From Druceiella hillmani (Eukaryota > Arthropoda > Insecta > Lepidoptera > Hepialidae), in the NCBI GenBank assembly GCA_039881145.1, contig JAYKKI010000095.1:8422501-8486500 (forward strand): 64,000 nucleotides of DNA, in the 5' to 3' direction. Shown here in pieces: positions 1 to 14,174 of this stretch. Both the position numbers and the translations under genes were made by a program. The notes under the pieces were generated by a model. The model searched no databases and had not been told where the DNA came from. It worked only from the letters and a program-made list of their open reading frames with translations. How positions within the stretch are numbered: position 1 is the first letter of the stretch; each line of letters starts with the position of its first letter.

Positions 1-3000
1 GATGGAAACTTCAGCGTTTGTGGGTTCTTTGGATACGACTTTAAGCTAATTGTTAGTTGTACCAATCTTTGTACTAGATACATTATTATTTCAGCTCAGT
101 TTCATAATACAAAAATAACTTAACGTATAATGCATTGTGAAATATCATTTGTTGGTTGATAATTATATTTAAATAAAATAAAATTAATAAACGTTTAGAG
201 AAATAAAACGCCAATCTTGCATAATGTGGTGGAGAAGATACACTGAAATTTCTTTATTAATTGAGTTTATTATGAATGATAAAAAGGCGGGAGTAGAAGT
301 AAAAAAATTGCTGTTACTGATGACTATCATAACATCAAAGAAGTTGACGTTGAATACGTAAAAAAATAAATAGTGAAACTACTGGATACATGAAATGGAA
401 TGTGAAATCGAAAATAAGAATATTAGAGTGAAATCTATGGTAAATGAACTTTTTTATTAATATTGAAGTTAAATCAATTGATACCAACTCGATTAATATT
501 ATTACCAATATGATCAAAATTGCTTAATAATCATATTAAAAGATAACAATCTGTTATGTTTTTGGTCAGCGCAGAAGGTATTTGATATCACTAGAGTTAT
601 GGAGTTAAAATAGAAAAATACGAGTTATTAGGAAGGTAATAACTGTTAAAAATTGTTAATACCCTTATAGTAACTTATTACACACGACGAAAATTCTTAT
701 GGTGTGACAAAAGTTCTGGCAGTTAAAGCCCCTATTCACCATTCAATTTCGTACTAAACCTGATGATTAAAATTATTGAGAATTTGCGAATCGCGCGGTG
801 AATAAGCTTGTTGCTGTCTACTTTCATCAAGTTGAACGTTGAGTTGATCGTCCTAACAATCGCCAAGTTTAATACGGTAGTTAACTCATTCTAAATTTTG
901 ATATTTTTCGTACAAGATTGTGAAATATAAGTTAATTAAAAACCAGTCTTGAAAAACATTCAAAAATTGGTTGAAAAATAAGCCAGTTATAGGCTTCTAA
1001 ATTTGAACATACGGATAGAGTTGGGTATATCCCTGTCTCTTTTCCTCTTGCAGAATATAATGTGCAATATTAAAAATGAAGTCACAACACAGAATTGCCG
1101 TCCTTGTCTAAAGGTTAACTTTAAACTTTTATAACTCGGTGAATTTGTCAGATTATTAAAAAAAAATTTCACTCTTCATAAGCTTGTACCATGAAATTGT
1201 GAATGATGAAATAAAAAAAATTTAGTCTAACACCCAATCGCTTGAGTTGCTCTTTGGTAAAAGTTGAGTTGCTTTTTGGTACATTGAATGAATCAAGGTA
1301 TTCTAGACGAATGCTTGCATTTTAGCTAAGGGTATCCAAATGAAATTGTGAGCAGAGTTAAGTAGTGATTACAGTCAATTTCGACTTCAATAAATTGCAT
1401 CAACAGACTTAATATGAAATTTAATTGTGAGCGCAGATGTCTGCTATGTGTGACCTCACTTATATACTGTGCGAGTAGGTGTTGCACCCACTTGCACCAC
1501 TAAGTGCACCCTCTCCCCCGTTTCATAACGTGCAACCCCAAGAGTGTAAATGTACTTTAATGGCTAGTGCTATTAGCTCATTGCTAAAGTGTGAAAATTC
1601 ATAGAATATCATTTATTCATACTCCTATATGTCGTTATTTATTTAATAGTGTTACATTTTCCAAAAATTTAAATGTTCAAGTTTTACTTTTGTTTGTAAT
1701 CAAGTACATTATATATATTTGTATTATATTTGCCTATTCCTTTAATTATTTTATTATAATGAATATCAGACGCCTGTATTTTTAAAGTTTTAAAATTGTT
1801 TTACCACTATTTTTTGTTAAAGGTAAGATCAGAAATTTGTCATTAGTAATAGTTCAAAGATTATATCAAAAAGATAAGATAAATATATGTGTCGAAATAT
1901 ATGTTTCGCCATCGTATAGGAACAAAAATAAAGGCGCTATGTACCGAGCTAATAAAAACTGCAAAATAGTACACAATACAAAAATTAGCCAGTAAAAGCT
2001 CCTGGCAGCAACGTGAATCCTGGCATGAGAGTTTCGGCAGGGTACTGATTGCCGTAAAATTTGCATGTCCAGTATATCTTAAATATTATATTAAGAAATT
2101 TCAAATTTTGTCTAGAAATAACGTTTTAAATATTAGTCAAAATAGAAACAAAGTTACTGACATAACTAACAATTCTTGTTTTGAATCCAGTTTAGGTTAA
2201 CTTTTTAAGATGTGTTTTCCTTATATTCTTATCTTAAATATTTCGAAAAAATTGTTTGCTTTTGAATAAAAACTGGTTGGTCAACCAGGTCAGAGTTTGG
2301 CAATTGTTTGAATAATGACATACTTTTCCAACATGCAGGGATTGAGTCGAGATGCGTTTTTTGTAATATGGCATCCTTAGGCATGTTTAAATAAAATATG
2401 TTATATTTTTGTGTCACTTTTTTATTGCTCTTCATCATTCATTATATTATCTACTTCTTCACAAACGTGTTGTAGGTTCTGATGAATGTTACTTTATCTT
2501 CTTCCTATGCAATATCATGTTCCAAAGAGAATCCCTCCATAAGGAAATTTCATATTAGAATCAATATTATTGCTTTAAATTCTTTCTTTCTTTCAGTACT
2601 ACGCCAGATAATAAAAGAGTTGGGATCGACACTAAAATATTATTAATTTATCAGTATTCAACACTTTTCGCGTATTCAGATGAAATCTTAATAAAAGCCA
2701 TTAGACTAATGAAACTAGCGGGGAGACAAAACAAATATTTGTGCTTTTATGTTATGTTATGATTTTAGAAGTAGTGAAAAAGTTAATAAAAATAAGATAA
2801 GTAGGAAATAGGTTACCTACTGAAGGAATAAAAAAGGGGAAAATCCAAAGACCGGAAAAATATTAGAAATGATGGGATAAGTAAAATAAATAGAAATGTT
2901 ATGAGAAAAAAGAACAGCGACATCAAAAATCAAGAGGGGGAAAGTAATCAATTTAATTTGTTTTAGAGAATATTTATCCACAAAACTGAAAACTAATCGC

Positions 3001-4300
3001 GTATCTAGATTAATTATATTTTATTCAATTATTTTTTACCTTGATTTTCTGTTAAAAATGCATGAGGAAAATAGTTTTTCGATAAAATATTTCTTATCAA
3101 TGTATAACTTGTTAATTTGTTAAACTTGTATTAAATATTACGTTTTAATAAGCAAAGGAAAAATGTTTCTCGATATTGACTCGTCCCTAATTAAACTTTT
3201 TAATGATATTGAAGAACGGGACCACTCGATCTCTCTCTTTACTCGACTCTAGGAAGTTCTCGAGGTTTAAAAAAATTCTTTATATTTCTGTGAACACTCA
3301 TTTCTTATTATATTTTTAAGGTATAAATTATTACTACGTCACTTCAATAAACGTAGATATATAAAGTAACTTGAACGCGTGAAGAAATTACACGAAATGC
3401 AAATATTGGTTGAAATTATTCGATTTTTTTAGGCTTCCGATACGCACAGAGGGACAGGCACATGCACACGCACACGCGCGTTCAAAAATGTTGGTATTTC
3501 AAATTTTTCACACATTAACTAATTTTATTTATTCTTAACGTCACGATTCACTTTTTACATTTTTCGTGTGTATATTTAGTCATTTATTTATGTCACATAA
3601 TTATTGTCAATTACCCTGTCTTTTTTTAATTTTACTTTACTATCTATGACAAAATTCCTCTCCGAAACAAACTTTTTTTGACAGGGATAGATATTATAAA
3701 TTTAATTTTACAGATAGATAAGTTGTATTGTTAAGAAAACTGTTGAGTCGCATTCCATACTTTTTTGAGAAACTAATAGTTTACGTTCAAATGTTGTTTA
3801 TTTTACACTTTCATTTATTTAGTTATACTTTTCTTAATTCTATATTACATTTTTAAACAAAAATTTAAAAAAAAATTATAAAAATCGTGTTCAATGAATT
3901 CCAGTATAGAAAAAATATTTTCACCAATATTTTTTAAAATTTTTCCTTTAAAAGGGAGTTGATTGGTTGACACAATGATTTATTTACTCAGTGATAATAG
4001 TTTTTATAGAGAAATAATTTTTTAATTTTACTTTTCAAGTTAACATTTTAGGATAAGTATGATTATGAAACTAGTTTTAGCAAGCAATGCAATTTTAAAA
4101 GACGATGTAAACTTGTGGTTATTTTTGGTTACGTTAGATTGATAACATTAACAACATTATTGTGGAAGTGAGAACAATAGCAGGTCTACTACACATAATA
4201 TGTACTTTTATAAATTATTATGAATAAAAGTATGCACTGAGCAATGAATTGCTGCACTGAGCAATGAAAACTATATAATTATGAAGAAAGAAATAATTTT
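1..4300. other. No gene recognised
   Basis: AT-rich sequence with only short chance frames (up to 69 codons). A slightly GC-richer patch at about 1440-1550 contains 'ttgcacccacttgcaccac' but no identifiable feature. Confidence 0.5.
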
Positions 4301-4301
4301 G

Positions 4302-4305
<4 letters not shown>

Positions 4306-4360
<55 letters not shown>

Positions 4361-4361
4361 C
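4306..4361. repeat. (TA)n microsatellite
   Basis: Alternating TA run with one C interruption. It lies just upstream of the copia relic. Confidence 0.95.
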
Positions 4362-4409
4362 ATGGATGAACCAGCGCTAACAGTGTATCAGATCATATCT
4401 GAAAAATAC

Positions 4410-4605
4410 AATTAAATTTTAAAGGAAACAAAGGGTCTCGGATTGTACCACTTTGATTGGCTACTGTGAAGCAGATTATGCAAACGACAAAGAAACTAGA
4501 CGCTTAATATACATTATTTAAGAATGACGTTAACGAATGTCCAACTAACGCCAACCAAGTATGGCCCAGTCCACCGCCAAAGCAGAAATTGTACGGCGTT
4601 GATAA
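4410..4605 (+). mobile_element. Ty1/copia retrotransposon relic (RNase H end of pol)
   Basis: Three adjacent blocks in shifting frames match the end of copia pol in the right order: LKETKGLGLY, then IGYCEADYANDKETRRL, then RQPSMAQSTAKAEIV (compare the family's LKGTKxLGLxY, GYxDADxAxDxxTRRS and RQPxVAxSTAEAEY). At least two frameshifts and stops separate them. The first catalytic-type acidic block (CEADYA) is preserved. The fragment begins about 50 bases after a TA microsatellite. No LTR was seen. Confidence 0.7.
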
Positions 4606-7600
4606 CTTCTTTCTAATTTATTTTAAACCAATTGGAACTACAGAAATATGATGTGTAACCTTTAATCCCAGTAAGTTTATTTAGTATTAATAAAACAATA
4701 TTTAAAATAGTAATAGCAATAGTATACTACTAAAGATTTACTGATTATGTTCAGTAACATTTTAATCTAAAAAGAGTTAGAAAAGTTGTAAAGAGCGAGA
4801 GCGGACTATATGCCATATTGCCACGGTGTAAACACCTCAGAGATCATTGGTTAACAAAATTTGCTGCAAAATTTAAACAAAGGTTTATCTTCAACAAAAA
4901 TAATAAAGTTCTAAAGAAATTACCCTTTAATTCACCTTTAAAAAGAGAGCACAAATATCACATAAAACCTTCAGGTAAAGAATGTGACAAGTTCTTGTCG
5001 GTAAATGCAATTATTATGTGAAAATAATTTACGAAAGCTAGTAAGGTAAATGCACGTGCAATTGGTACATATAATTAAAATCGAAATGTTTTCACACAAT
5101 TTTCTAATTTTTTATTTTACATATTTTTTGTTTGTATATGTATTATTATAATGATTCAAATGTTAAAAAAATTTCTGTCTCTCTCTCTCTCTATCTCAGG
5201 AAGTTTTGTTTTTCTTGACTTCTAGATACTTATTAATTACTTTTATTCATAACTTTTATCTTTTTACTTTATTAATAACTTTTTATAATTTCAATCAGTA
5301 AAAGTGTAAAACTGGGGGTGAAAAATAGAACTCAAATAAAAATAAAGAAACACGTGTTTCAGCATTTTTAGAAAATCTTTAGTCTCAAATAATAATTATA
5401 GGCGAATAAAAGAAACTGTATTCAGTGTAATTTTTTGCGTCGGCAAATAGTTTTTAATGATTTACGTATTGGAAACGTTCGAAAAAATATTAAAGAAGAT
5501 ATTTTCGTCATTTTAATTTAAGTACTCGTTCAATTTACTCAACAATGTACCCACCAATATTTATTATAATTTCAGCAGACATGCAATACATTTATATTAA
5601 TAAGGTTATTATTAACTCTGTGTAACAATACCTATATACATTACTGAAAAGAGAAAAGTAAAAAATCCAAATGGTGTTAATTCATCACATTTTGCAGCTA
5701 TCCTCCTAAATTTGATAACTAAAATGTCTTAAGCAATACAAAGATAGGGAACCAATGGACACATGATTTATCTGATGCAGTTTATTTTATTGTTACAATT
5801 TAAACAATATCTTTCGCTTAATTACTACCAATTGTAATTAATTTTACGATAATTAATGGCCAAATTAACATATTGATTGCTAAGCCTCTCATCAAGTGAA
5901 TTAATTTCGATATATAAAAATGGCTTACTAAGTTAATCACGAGAACCATTATTTAATTTTAAAAAAATCCTTGATTACGTTGCTATATAACATTAAACTG
6001 ATAAAATACAATTACCTAATGAATAGATGACATATTATCGATTTGAATTATTTATATTTCTATATATGTAGGTAAATTATAATTATGTATATATGTAAAT
6101 ATATAGCCAGCATGATTTACGTGATCTTCTTCGTTTATAAATAAATACGAATGTGTCTCTATATTTTATTAGTAAAGATGTCATCATCAACAGATGGCTC
6201 TCTTCGATACGCAGTAAATAATAAGCAGAATTGAGCATTTTTAATCAATGTTCTAATAGATTTGATTCGTTTATGAATATTTGATACCAGAGATTTAAAA
6301 CCGAAGCATAGTTTTATTTTGTTGGAATTTAATTGAAATATTTACTTCGACTGATATCAAATAAAGGCATTGAATGAACTATTATAAATTTCTGTTTGAC
6401 TATTAAAATCTTACATGATCTGAGTTCAAATTGGTGTAAGCCAGGTTCATTTCTATCTTCAAAAAATATTTATATTTTAGTACGAAAGGAGTAAATTTCT
6501 TGGCTTTCATGAAAGATTTACAAAACGTCGTCAACTTCCCCCGTAGTAAACTGTTTTCCGATCTTACGTTACGCAATGTAAATTTCAAATTTAAAACTTG
6601 GACTTGTTTCAAAAGTACACTCGTCACATAGTAGATTGCAAAAAGAATAAATACATTTTTGGACCGTATTAAAAAAAAATGTGAACTTCCAAGAATGTTT
6701 TTGGCACACCATTTATCACCAGATTTAAAAATTAACTATTAATTTTTTTTTCATTTATAATTATTTAGAATTTCAACGAGAATCTTTTCGTGGAATTTTG
6801 GCATTTCAAGTTTAATATCACGAAGCTAAAAATATAGAATATTAATATTCCGTTTGGGCAAGCATTTACTTGAAAACAAAATATTCCTGTAAAAGTATAG
6901 CTTTGTTGATAATTTGAATCACTTTCTTATTTTTCTACATAGGTTATTGGTTCAAGGCTTAAATAATAAGAGCTATGAAAATTATATGAAGTTATTGAAA
7001 TTATTAGAAAATACTTTTAAGGGATATTTGTATAACTCCGAACTATATAAAGCGAGGTAAAATATTTTTTGGACATATATGCGTCGAGTTACTGAAATAA
7101 CGGAAAATAAATCATATTTAAGTTTAAATATATTTGAAATCAGTATATTTTTGAATTTTTATATGTTTTTTACCTGCTAATTTATGGCAAAAATTTCCGT
7201 TGATCGGTGATTTACCTAACATTTTCCAGATCAATCACGGTAGGTTGTTGATGAATTAAACTGATTGTCAATACATGATTTTTCTGATATCGAAACTTCA
7301 CTACACTTTTTATGAAATTCAATTTTTATTTATCTGCAGTATCTTGTCGATGTACACAGATTTTGCTGAAGGATCGTCCAGAAAGATAAAATGAATTTTT
7401 AAGAACTTTACAAACCTGAGGAAAAGCCTATTAAAATCAGATCACCCGTTGCTGGCTAGATAATAAATAGAATTTTTATTAAGACTTTGTAGCCAAGCTT
7501 CAGATTAAGATTAACAACTACCATGTCAATTATACAAGACATGTGTAACTCAGTTATAAATAAAACAATGAAAGTTATCATGTCTGCAACAACTTTTGAG

Positions 7601-7651
7601 AAAAATCACAGATGAATTCAATAACAAATGAAAATATGTAAGCTACATAGG

Positions 7652-7707
7652 CACATTAATATGAATGTAACGCCATTGGAAAATGGCGTTACATTCATAT
7701 TAATGTG
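7652..7707. repeat. Perfect 26-bp hairpin
   Basis: The arm at 7652-7677 (begins cacattaatatg, ends aacgccatt) is followed by the loop ggaa and its exact reverse complement at 7682-7707. There is no mismatch in an otherwise decayed AT-rich region. It could be the fold-back of a young miniature element, a small-RNA precursor, or a replication-generated palindrome. Confidence 0.8.
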
Positions 7708-10558
7708 TTCATAACAATGGTTCTCTATATTTCAATTACAAAAAGCACTTCTTATGGCTGTACTTGATGATAAATACATACCTAAAGGGGTTGATATATA
7801 AGTGGTGGCATAAGTGGTGGCGGAATTTTTTCATCCACAAAATCACTAAAAGTTATGGAGAAATTACATATAATGTTTCAAAGGGTTAACCGTTATTTGA
7901 GACTGTAAAGAATGCAGAATGTTTTTATAAGAGACGTGATCTTTGTAACTATTATAATCCTATCCGGAGACCCAAATAAAATTTTAAAAAATTAAGACAT
8001 AAAAAAAAAATATTTTTAATCCAAAAATCTCATAACTCTGGTATTATCGATATGTATAATAAATAATAATAAAGAAATTATAATACAAAATTAAATTACA
8101 ATGATAACACAATACAGGGCGACAGGAGAACAGTATATCCACTCGTTATTTCATCATCAAATATAAAGATTCCGGACATAAAAGCATTCATCCACATATC
8201 ATACATTCATCCACTTTCAATGAAGAAACAGCAAAATTTGACCGCTCGTTAATTATATACGTTACTACAGGTACACATGAAAACACCAATGCCGTATCAC
8301 ATTCCTTACTTTTGCGTGGACGATTAAAATAAGTCATCAAAATGACAGGTTCGTTTTTATTCAACGTCCTTAAAACTAATGATCAAAGTTGTTAATACTG
8401 ATGACATATTAATATTCACACCACCTTTATTAAGATTCGAGTATAGAAAATATTAAATATAAATGAAAAATATAATATATTTCATATAAAAAAAACAACT
8501 CTAAATATTACATTGGTACTCTTTGAAGTAAGAAAATTTAGGAAGTCCCTACAATATAAAGTTATTACATTTTATAAACAAGGAAAGAACGGATAATATC
8601 GATAAACTAAAAATAATATTCTCACCTGAGTGGTTAGTAATTACTAAAATATATTAAATATATTTATAGTAATTGATGCAGAAAAAAGCGAAAATAAACT
8701 GAAGGGTGGCGATACATTCATATATTCAGGAATATATATCTTAACTATACGAAATAAAATGTTGAAAAAATATGTACGCAGGTATAACAACCCAAAATAA
8801 CCCACCACAAAACTAAAGGAGTATTCGGCGTAACCATTGAAGTGAGCAGTGAATCGGTGCACTTAGCTGATCTGGGCCTACAAAAACGGTAATACGGAAC
8901 CAAACAGTGCCTAATTAGAGAGAATTTTGCGGAACTTTTACCTATCTGCAACGATGGGAGACGCTCGCCTTGCGTATGCTCATCCGTTTGTAATATGTAA
9001 TAAGCACATGTCTACCATTATTCGTAAAACAAATAAAAACATATAAAAAGTGTTTGTTAAATATTAGGAGATATTTACTGTATGAAATTAAATAAGCGTT
9101 TGTTCAGACTGGACTATATGATAACGCCTGATGGTTACATATTCAGTATGTCAGGTGTATAATGGTAATACCAAATGGCAGACATGTAATTTTACTACAA
9201 ATTTGAAAAATTCTCGATACAACAACATAACAGTTTATTTTATTCAGTTTATTTCTGATTCCGCACGAAGGGAATCCTTAGAACGTTTGAAATGGCATTA
9301 AATTTTATCCGTTTGAAAACGAATTTCGTATCATTGGCTCATTTCTGATTCCCCACAGGCCTAATTTTTTATTATTTATTGGGTATAAATTTTATACTCT
9401 TTGAAATTGTTTCCGTAAACATGTAAATTGTAAGCGGACTGATGAAAAAATATTTAATATATACTTTAGAGATGAGATTGAATTATTAAAGCAAAAAATT
9501 TATAAGCAGATAATTGAAAATAAAAGAATCTAAAAAAATTAAATATCATTTAATTGAAATAAAATCAAAAAACCTGAAAAATACCAATTTTGAGGAAAAC
9601 AAAGAAGAAACAATCTTTTTGAGTTTTGAATAATATGAATTTTCTTTAAATTAATAATTTTTTTTTCTTATCTTATTGTAAAATGGGTGTACACCCAGAT
9701 ATTACTTGGAAATAGTTTTAACTTCGCCTAATATAAAACCGATCGAGGTATGCACTGAAACACAAGTAAACTGAGATTTGTAATTGTGCACACGCAATAA
9801 AATTATTGCTGCAAGTTAACCTAATAACTTTAATTGCAAATTAGAATCAAAAGCTTTATCAAACCCGTAATTAAATGTTGGAAATGGGGGAAGGTGGATG
9901 AGTCTATACAATGTTAATACGTTTCAAGTAAAATATTTCGAAAACGGGATCGAAAAATTAAAAACACGTGAAAAATAAACTCAATTCGTTTTACATTACT
10001 TACATAATGTTAAATACTCACATATTGTTTGCGAGAACAAACGTTTTCGTCTACCTATTACGTGTAAAATCAGGTAACTTAAGAAACACATTTTTTTGGT
10101 GTTTTGAAATGTATTAAGATTTTCATATGAAGCAATTACTTATAAATTTTCACATTATTCTCTTTAAAAATAGAGCTAAAACAGTAGATACTGCAAGGTT
10201 GTAATATACGGACAGACAAACATGACGATATTATAACAATTCCTTATTTAAGTTCGGAACACCAAAAACTAACAGAATTTTACTACGCCATTTGTATGGA
10301 TAACATAAATTTTACTGTCAATGATTATACTAAATTCTTTTAATTTGTTCATTACAACTAACAAGAGTTGCCTACTTTGTATACTAAGCTAATTTCTTTG
10401 ATTAGCTAAATCATTTATGAATTTGAGTTAAATTGAATAAAATGTTTGATTTCCATGTCGTTCGGCAGTTGAAGCGTAACTTAAATTAAAAAGTTTCATC
10501 CGAATATATTCATTTATATATAATATAAAACATTTCACTTCAATAACGTTCTTTGTAC

Positions 10559-10616
10559 ATTTATATGGTATAGAATATTTATATATTTATTTATATGGTA
10601 TAGAATATTTATATTA
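10559..10616. repeat. Direct repeat of about 27 bp
   Basis: 'atttatatggtatagaata' followed by tttatat occurs twice in tandem (about 10559-10585 and 10590-10616) in very AT-rich sequence. Confidence 0.7.
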
Positions 10617-12457
10617 AGTTAACCACTTAATTAAATTTAATTTTAGTGTACCATTCCCCTTGATTTCATTCTATTTTTTTTTAATATCATAGCTGAAAAT
10701 AATTTTACGTTTAAGGTCTTCAAGCGTGCATAAAATTTTCACCATACTTTTCACATGACAATAAGAGACAAGAATATAACCACCGCGTTTTTAAATATTT
10801 TATTGGAATATTGTGCTTGTCCAGCACTACATTGTGCTGGATAAGCCCAATTTTGTAAAATTGTAGATTTTCTGTACACTTGTGATTTCCTGCTTTCATT
10901 ATTTTTACACCATTAATGGTAAAGAAAATGTTTTAAACTCTATTTAAATTCATTTCTGCGATTTGTGTACACACATACAATGTAAATTTCTATATTCTAG
11001 ATTTAGTATTTGTAGCAGTAAATAAATACAAGTTTATATTATTGCGAACATGGAAAGTTGCATTCACTTGTTACTTGACAACTTGAACTGCAATTTATTT
11101 CTTTTAATCATGATTGTAGGATCTTTGGCAAAAAATATAAATTTCACCGTGTGTAAATATATATTATAAGGATAAGGTTGATATCCAGTTTAGATTAGTA
11201 TTTACTCTATATTCACATAATCCTTTAACATTACAGTTATGAATATATGAATATGATTTGCGTAGCCCAGAGCATTTTCATTTTTACTTAAAATTTCAAT
11301 TCAGAAAATAATTTAAAAGTATTTCCAGACTAAGTGTTTTCATATGACCTAAAAAAAGACGACAACATAAAGGCCGTAGGTCTTAGAGAGAAGGTAGTGA
11401 AACACTAAGTGATTCGATAAATCTGGACGCATGACGTACATATATGAGTCAATTCGATACATGAGTAAATTTTTTAATAGCTTTAGGTCTAGCTTGTAGC
11501 TCGTTGCTTTAAGATCTAACAACAATTGATACGATTGAGCAAAATCCCTTTTGAGTTTGTGACTGAAAAGACGAGTAGTTAAATCAATTTTATTTAGAGT
11601 CCGACGTGACTTGATAATAGCTCGATCATATGCTACAAGAAAAATAATGTTTTCACTCTTATGACCTCTATGCATAATCAGCTAATAATATCTTCGTTAC
11701 ACAATTTAAAAGCAGATACGATATTGACTTAGAATGCTATCAAAGATGGAGCGAATGCAATGGATCAAACGGTGATGTCGCACAATATGAAAAGAAGAAT
11801 ACAATTTGGCCTCTTATTGTATAATTAAATACGATTGATATAAATGTGATGAATTCTTTCATTATTTGAAAGAGGGTGTAACGGAGAAGCAAAAAAGAAT
11901 CGAGAAGTGAAAAAAGGTCGCTCATGATTAGGCAAAAACTAGCTGGCTTCAACATAGTAGTATCCATTATACAATACCTGAACTTTTGCTGATATACAAG
12001 TTTTATGACATCATCTAACAAAAAAATGGTATAGTAAAAAGAGAGACAAAGAAAAATGAAATCCTGTGGATGTATTATATATTTGTGTTTTAAACATTGG
12101 TTTTAAATATTTTATGGATTTTTCGAAAATTATGACACTTGTCATTTCACATATTATAATAATTTTTTTCTAATAAAATCTATAACACTGCCATGCTACT
12201 CGACAATTCAAATTTACTCAGAAATATACTAGTATACTGTACATAAACCTTTTGTTAGTCGCGCGACTTCTCTTATCGACAAGAAAAAAAAGAGTTTTGC
12301 ATTTGCGTATTTGAACACAATGTTCACATTACATTACAGATTATAGTCAAAGCCTCATATTGTAGGTAAATATTGCGAGCTTACATTAAATCATTTCAAT
12401 ATGGATAAAATTTAGCAGATTCTTAAAAAATTAAATTCATACCATATATTAAGAAAT

Positions 12458-13242
12458 TCAGTCTTGGAACCCAGATAACTGAGATACAACAATTATATAG
12501 GATATGAGCAAACTGACGAATGTCGGCAACAATGACATTCTCAAGTCGAAAAGATGGCAAACGGTGAAGGTGTCCTTGTCGCCTCTTTGAATGGTCTATT
12601 GAAGTGAATCAATTGCGTCGTTTAAATCAAGATCTTGAAATCGAAAAATAATTTAATAATGTGGAGAAGATATCTTACGAATGCAATAAACAAAAGTGAA
12701 TAAACCTGTAAGCAGCGTTTATGCGCAGTAAATGAATCCAAGTGTTATACGTTGAGCACGGCGACTGTCTAATTTGTAAAATACAATGAAACTTTCTGAA
12801 AATATTTTTGTTATTATACTTATGTTATTTATAAAAACCAACAAATGGATTCTTGAACATTAACAACTCACGTATACTACGTGGCTAAATGTATTAAGAA
12901 TTCCACGTAAGAAAAAATACAATTTTTTTTCTCAATGCAAAAATTTTAATGTTGGTATGCTGATAAACTGATATAACGGAATTTGATATCGTTACATTTA
13001 ATCGATACATTGTCTCAAACGTTTCAAAAGATATCTTGTATTATTAATGCAATAATTTACTTTTCATAATTCACTTAAAACATGCAATTTCAAATTACTA
13101 TCACTTGAAGTTAGTATGAAAGGAGTACACACTAAAACATTTCCTAAGTGTAAAGTTATGTTATACAATAACGCAAATGCGGTTATTGCATATTGCCTAA
13201 TTTACCAACTTGAATAGTATATATTGTTAACCAATTTGAATA

Positions 13243-13281
<39 letters not shown>

Positions 13282-13486
13282 CACATGTACAAGTATATAC
13301 ATAACATAAGTGCAGATAATTTTTATACTCGCTCATATCCGGCTTAAGTTTCAGCATGATAATGTTTATTTTCAATTTCCCTATAGGTTTTGATTTATCG
13401 TGAGTGTCAAAATATGCCGCATAAATGGCAGTGTTTTTAACGTTTCTTTGACCGCGTTCTTTGCCGTGTATTTGCTCTTAAAAGAT
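12458..13486 (-). pseudogene. Truncated gustatory receptor pseudogene (exons 3-4 only)
   Basis: The last exon (12633-12458) has the full 176-base length, a tttcaag acceptor and a recognisable C-terminus (HLFDLRMSLLP, SYIIVVSQLSG), but a TAG stop replaces the Glu of the LQEIVQ block (LQ*TIQRGDK). The preceding exon (about 13480-13333) keeps INIIMLKLKPDM at its end. Its membrane part is scrambled by small indels and its donor has changed from gtgag to gcgag. No exon 1 or exon 2 is present. Immediately upstream, 13525-13620 resembles the sequence upstream of the intact gene (24490-24590). Introns and flanks (12240-13340) also resemble 18810-20300, so this is an old tandem duplicate that lost its 5' coding part. 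Confidence 0.75.
13243..13277. repeat. (TA)n microsatellite
   Basis: TA run inside the last intron of the truncated receptor pseudogene, preceded by a duplicated 'ttgaatagtatatat' block. Confidence 0.95.
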
Positions 13487-13917
13487 AAATGAAAGTATAC
13501 ATTTAAGAAGGTAATGAAGTAGCAGACGAAAATATCGATTAGACCCCATTACAATTTATTCATTTATATTTTCACCCTTCATTTCATTCGATATTAAATA
13601 TTAATACGTAATGAAGCATCCATTCGAAATGATATCAATTAATCGAAATGATATGGACCAATCAAAATAATATCAATTGAACCTTCAAAATGTCGGAACT
13701 ATATGATGTATTATATGCGTTGTAAAAAATGGTGCCAAATTTTCGGTTTTTTGTTGGAATAGCCTCAGATTTTTTTAATACTTTCAAATAGAACTTTTTC
13801 GCGGTTTCAGTCGGCATGTCGGTAATACCATCTATATTGAGCTACGATCGATTTAACTATACATGGTGTGTAGAAAGCACCATTCCGAGTTTGAATATTT
13901 TCGCTGCAAATTTAAAT

Positions 13918-14174
13918 TATTTCGACATAAATTTTGGTGCCGTGTCTTGACGCTCAAACTGTGTGCGGAGTTTTGGTTCTATTGTTTACTTTCATAACCG
14001 TTGTTCTAAGATTTACATTATTAAATTGTTCATTATTCTCCTTATTACATAATAATTATTTCGTTTAGTAAATAAGAGTGCGAGATTGACACAACGAAGA
14101 TGTGATTTCTCTCGAGACAAGAGTATAAGGATATGGCATTTAAACATCAAAAGACACGGCGCTCGTCGAAATAA
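13918..14174. repeat. Candidate small element with imperfect terminal inverted repeats
   Basis: 'ttatttcgac...ggtgccgtgtcttga' (13918-13950) is inverted at 14146-14174 ('tcaaaagacacggcgctcgtcgaaataa'). Both share TTATTTCGAC and GCCGTGTCTT, separated by 10 bases on the left and 4 on the right. The pair encloses about 195 bases without coding content. Length and structure suggest a MITE. Target-site duplication was not determined. Confidence 0.45.

Larger units (their letters stand above)
4620..12235. other. No gene recognised apart from small repeats
   Basis: AT-rich, with the perfect hairpin at 7652-7707 and the direct repeat at 10559-10616. The minus-strand stretch 8950-8790 has higher GC and an acceptor-like ttgtag at 8874; it reads HRFTAHFNGYAEYSFSFVVG, but no family or partner exon was found. 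A 108-codon minus-strand frame at 11675-11349 shows no domain. Confidence 0.45.

Noticed and set aside
11349..12021. Minus-strand frames of 108 and 93 codons
   Set aside because: No motif, no start context and no partner exon. They do not align with the receptor exons just upstream.
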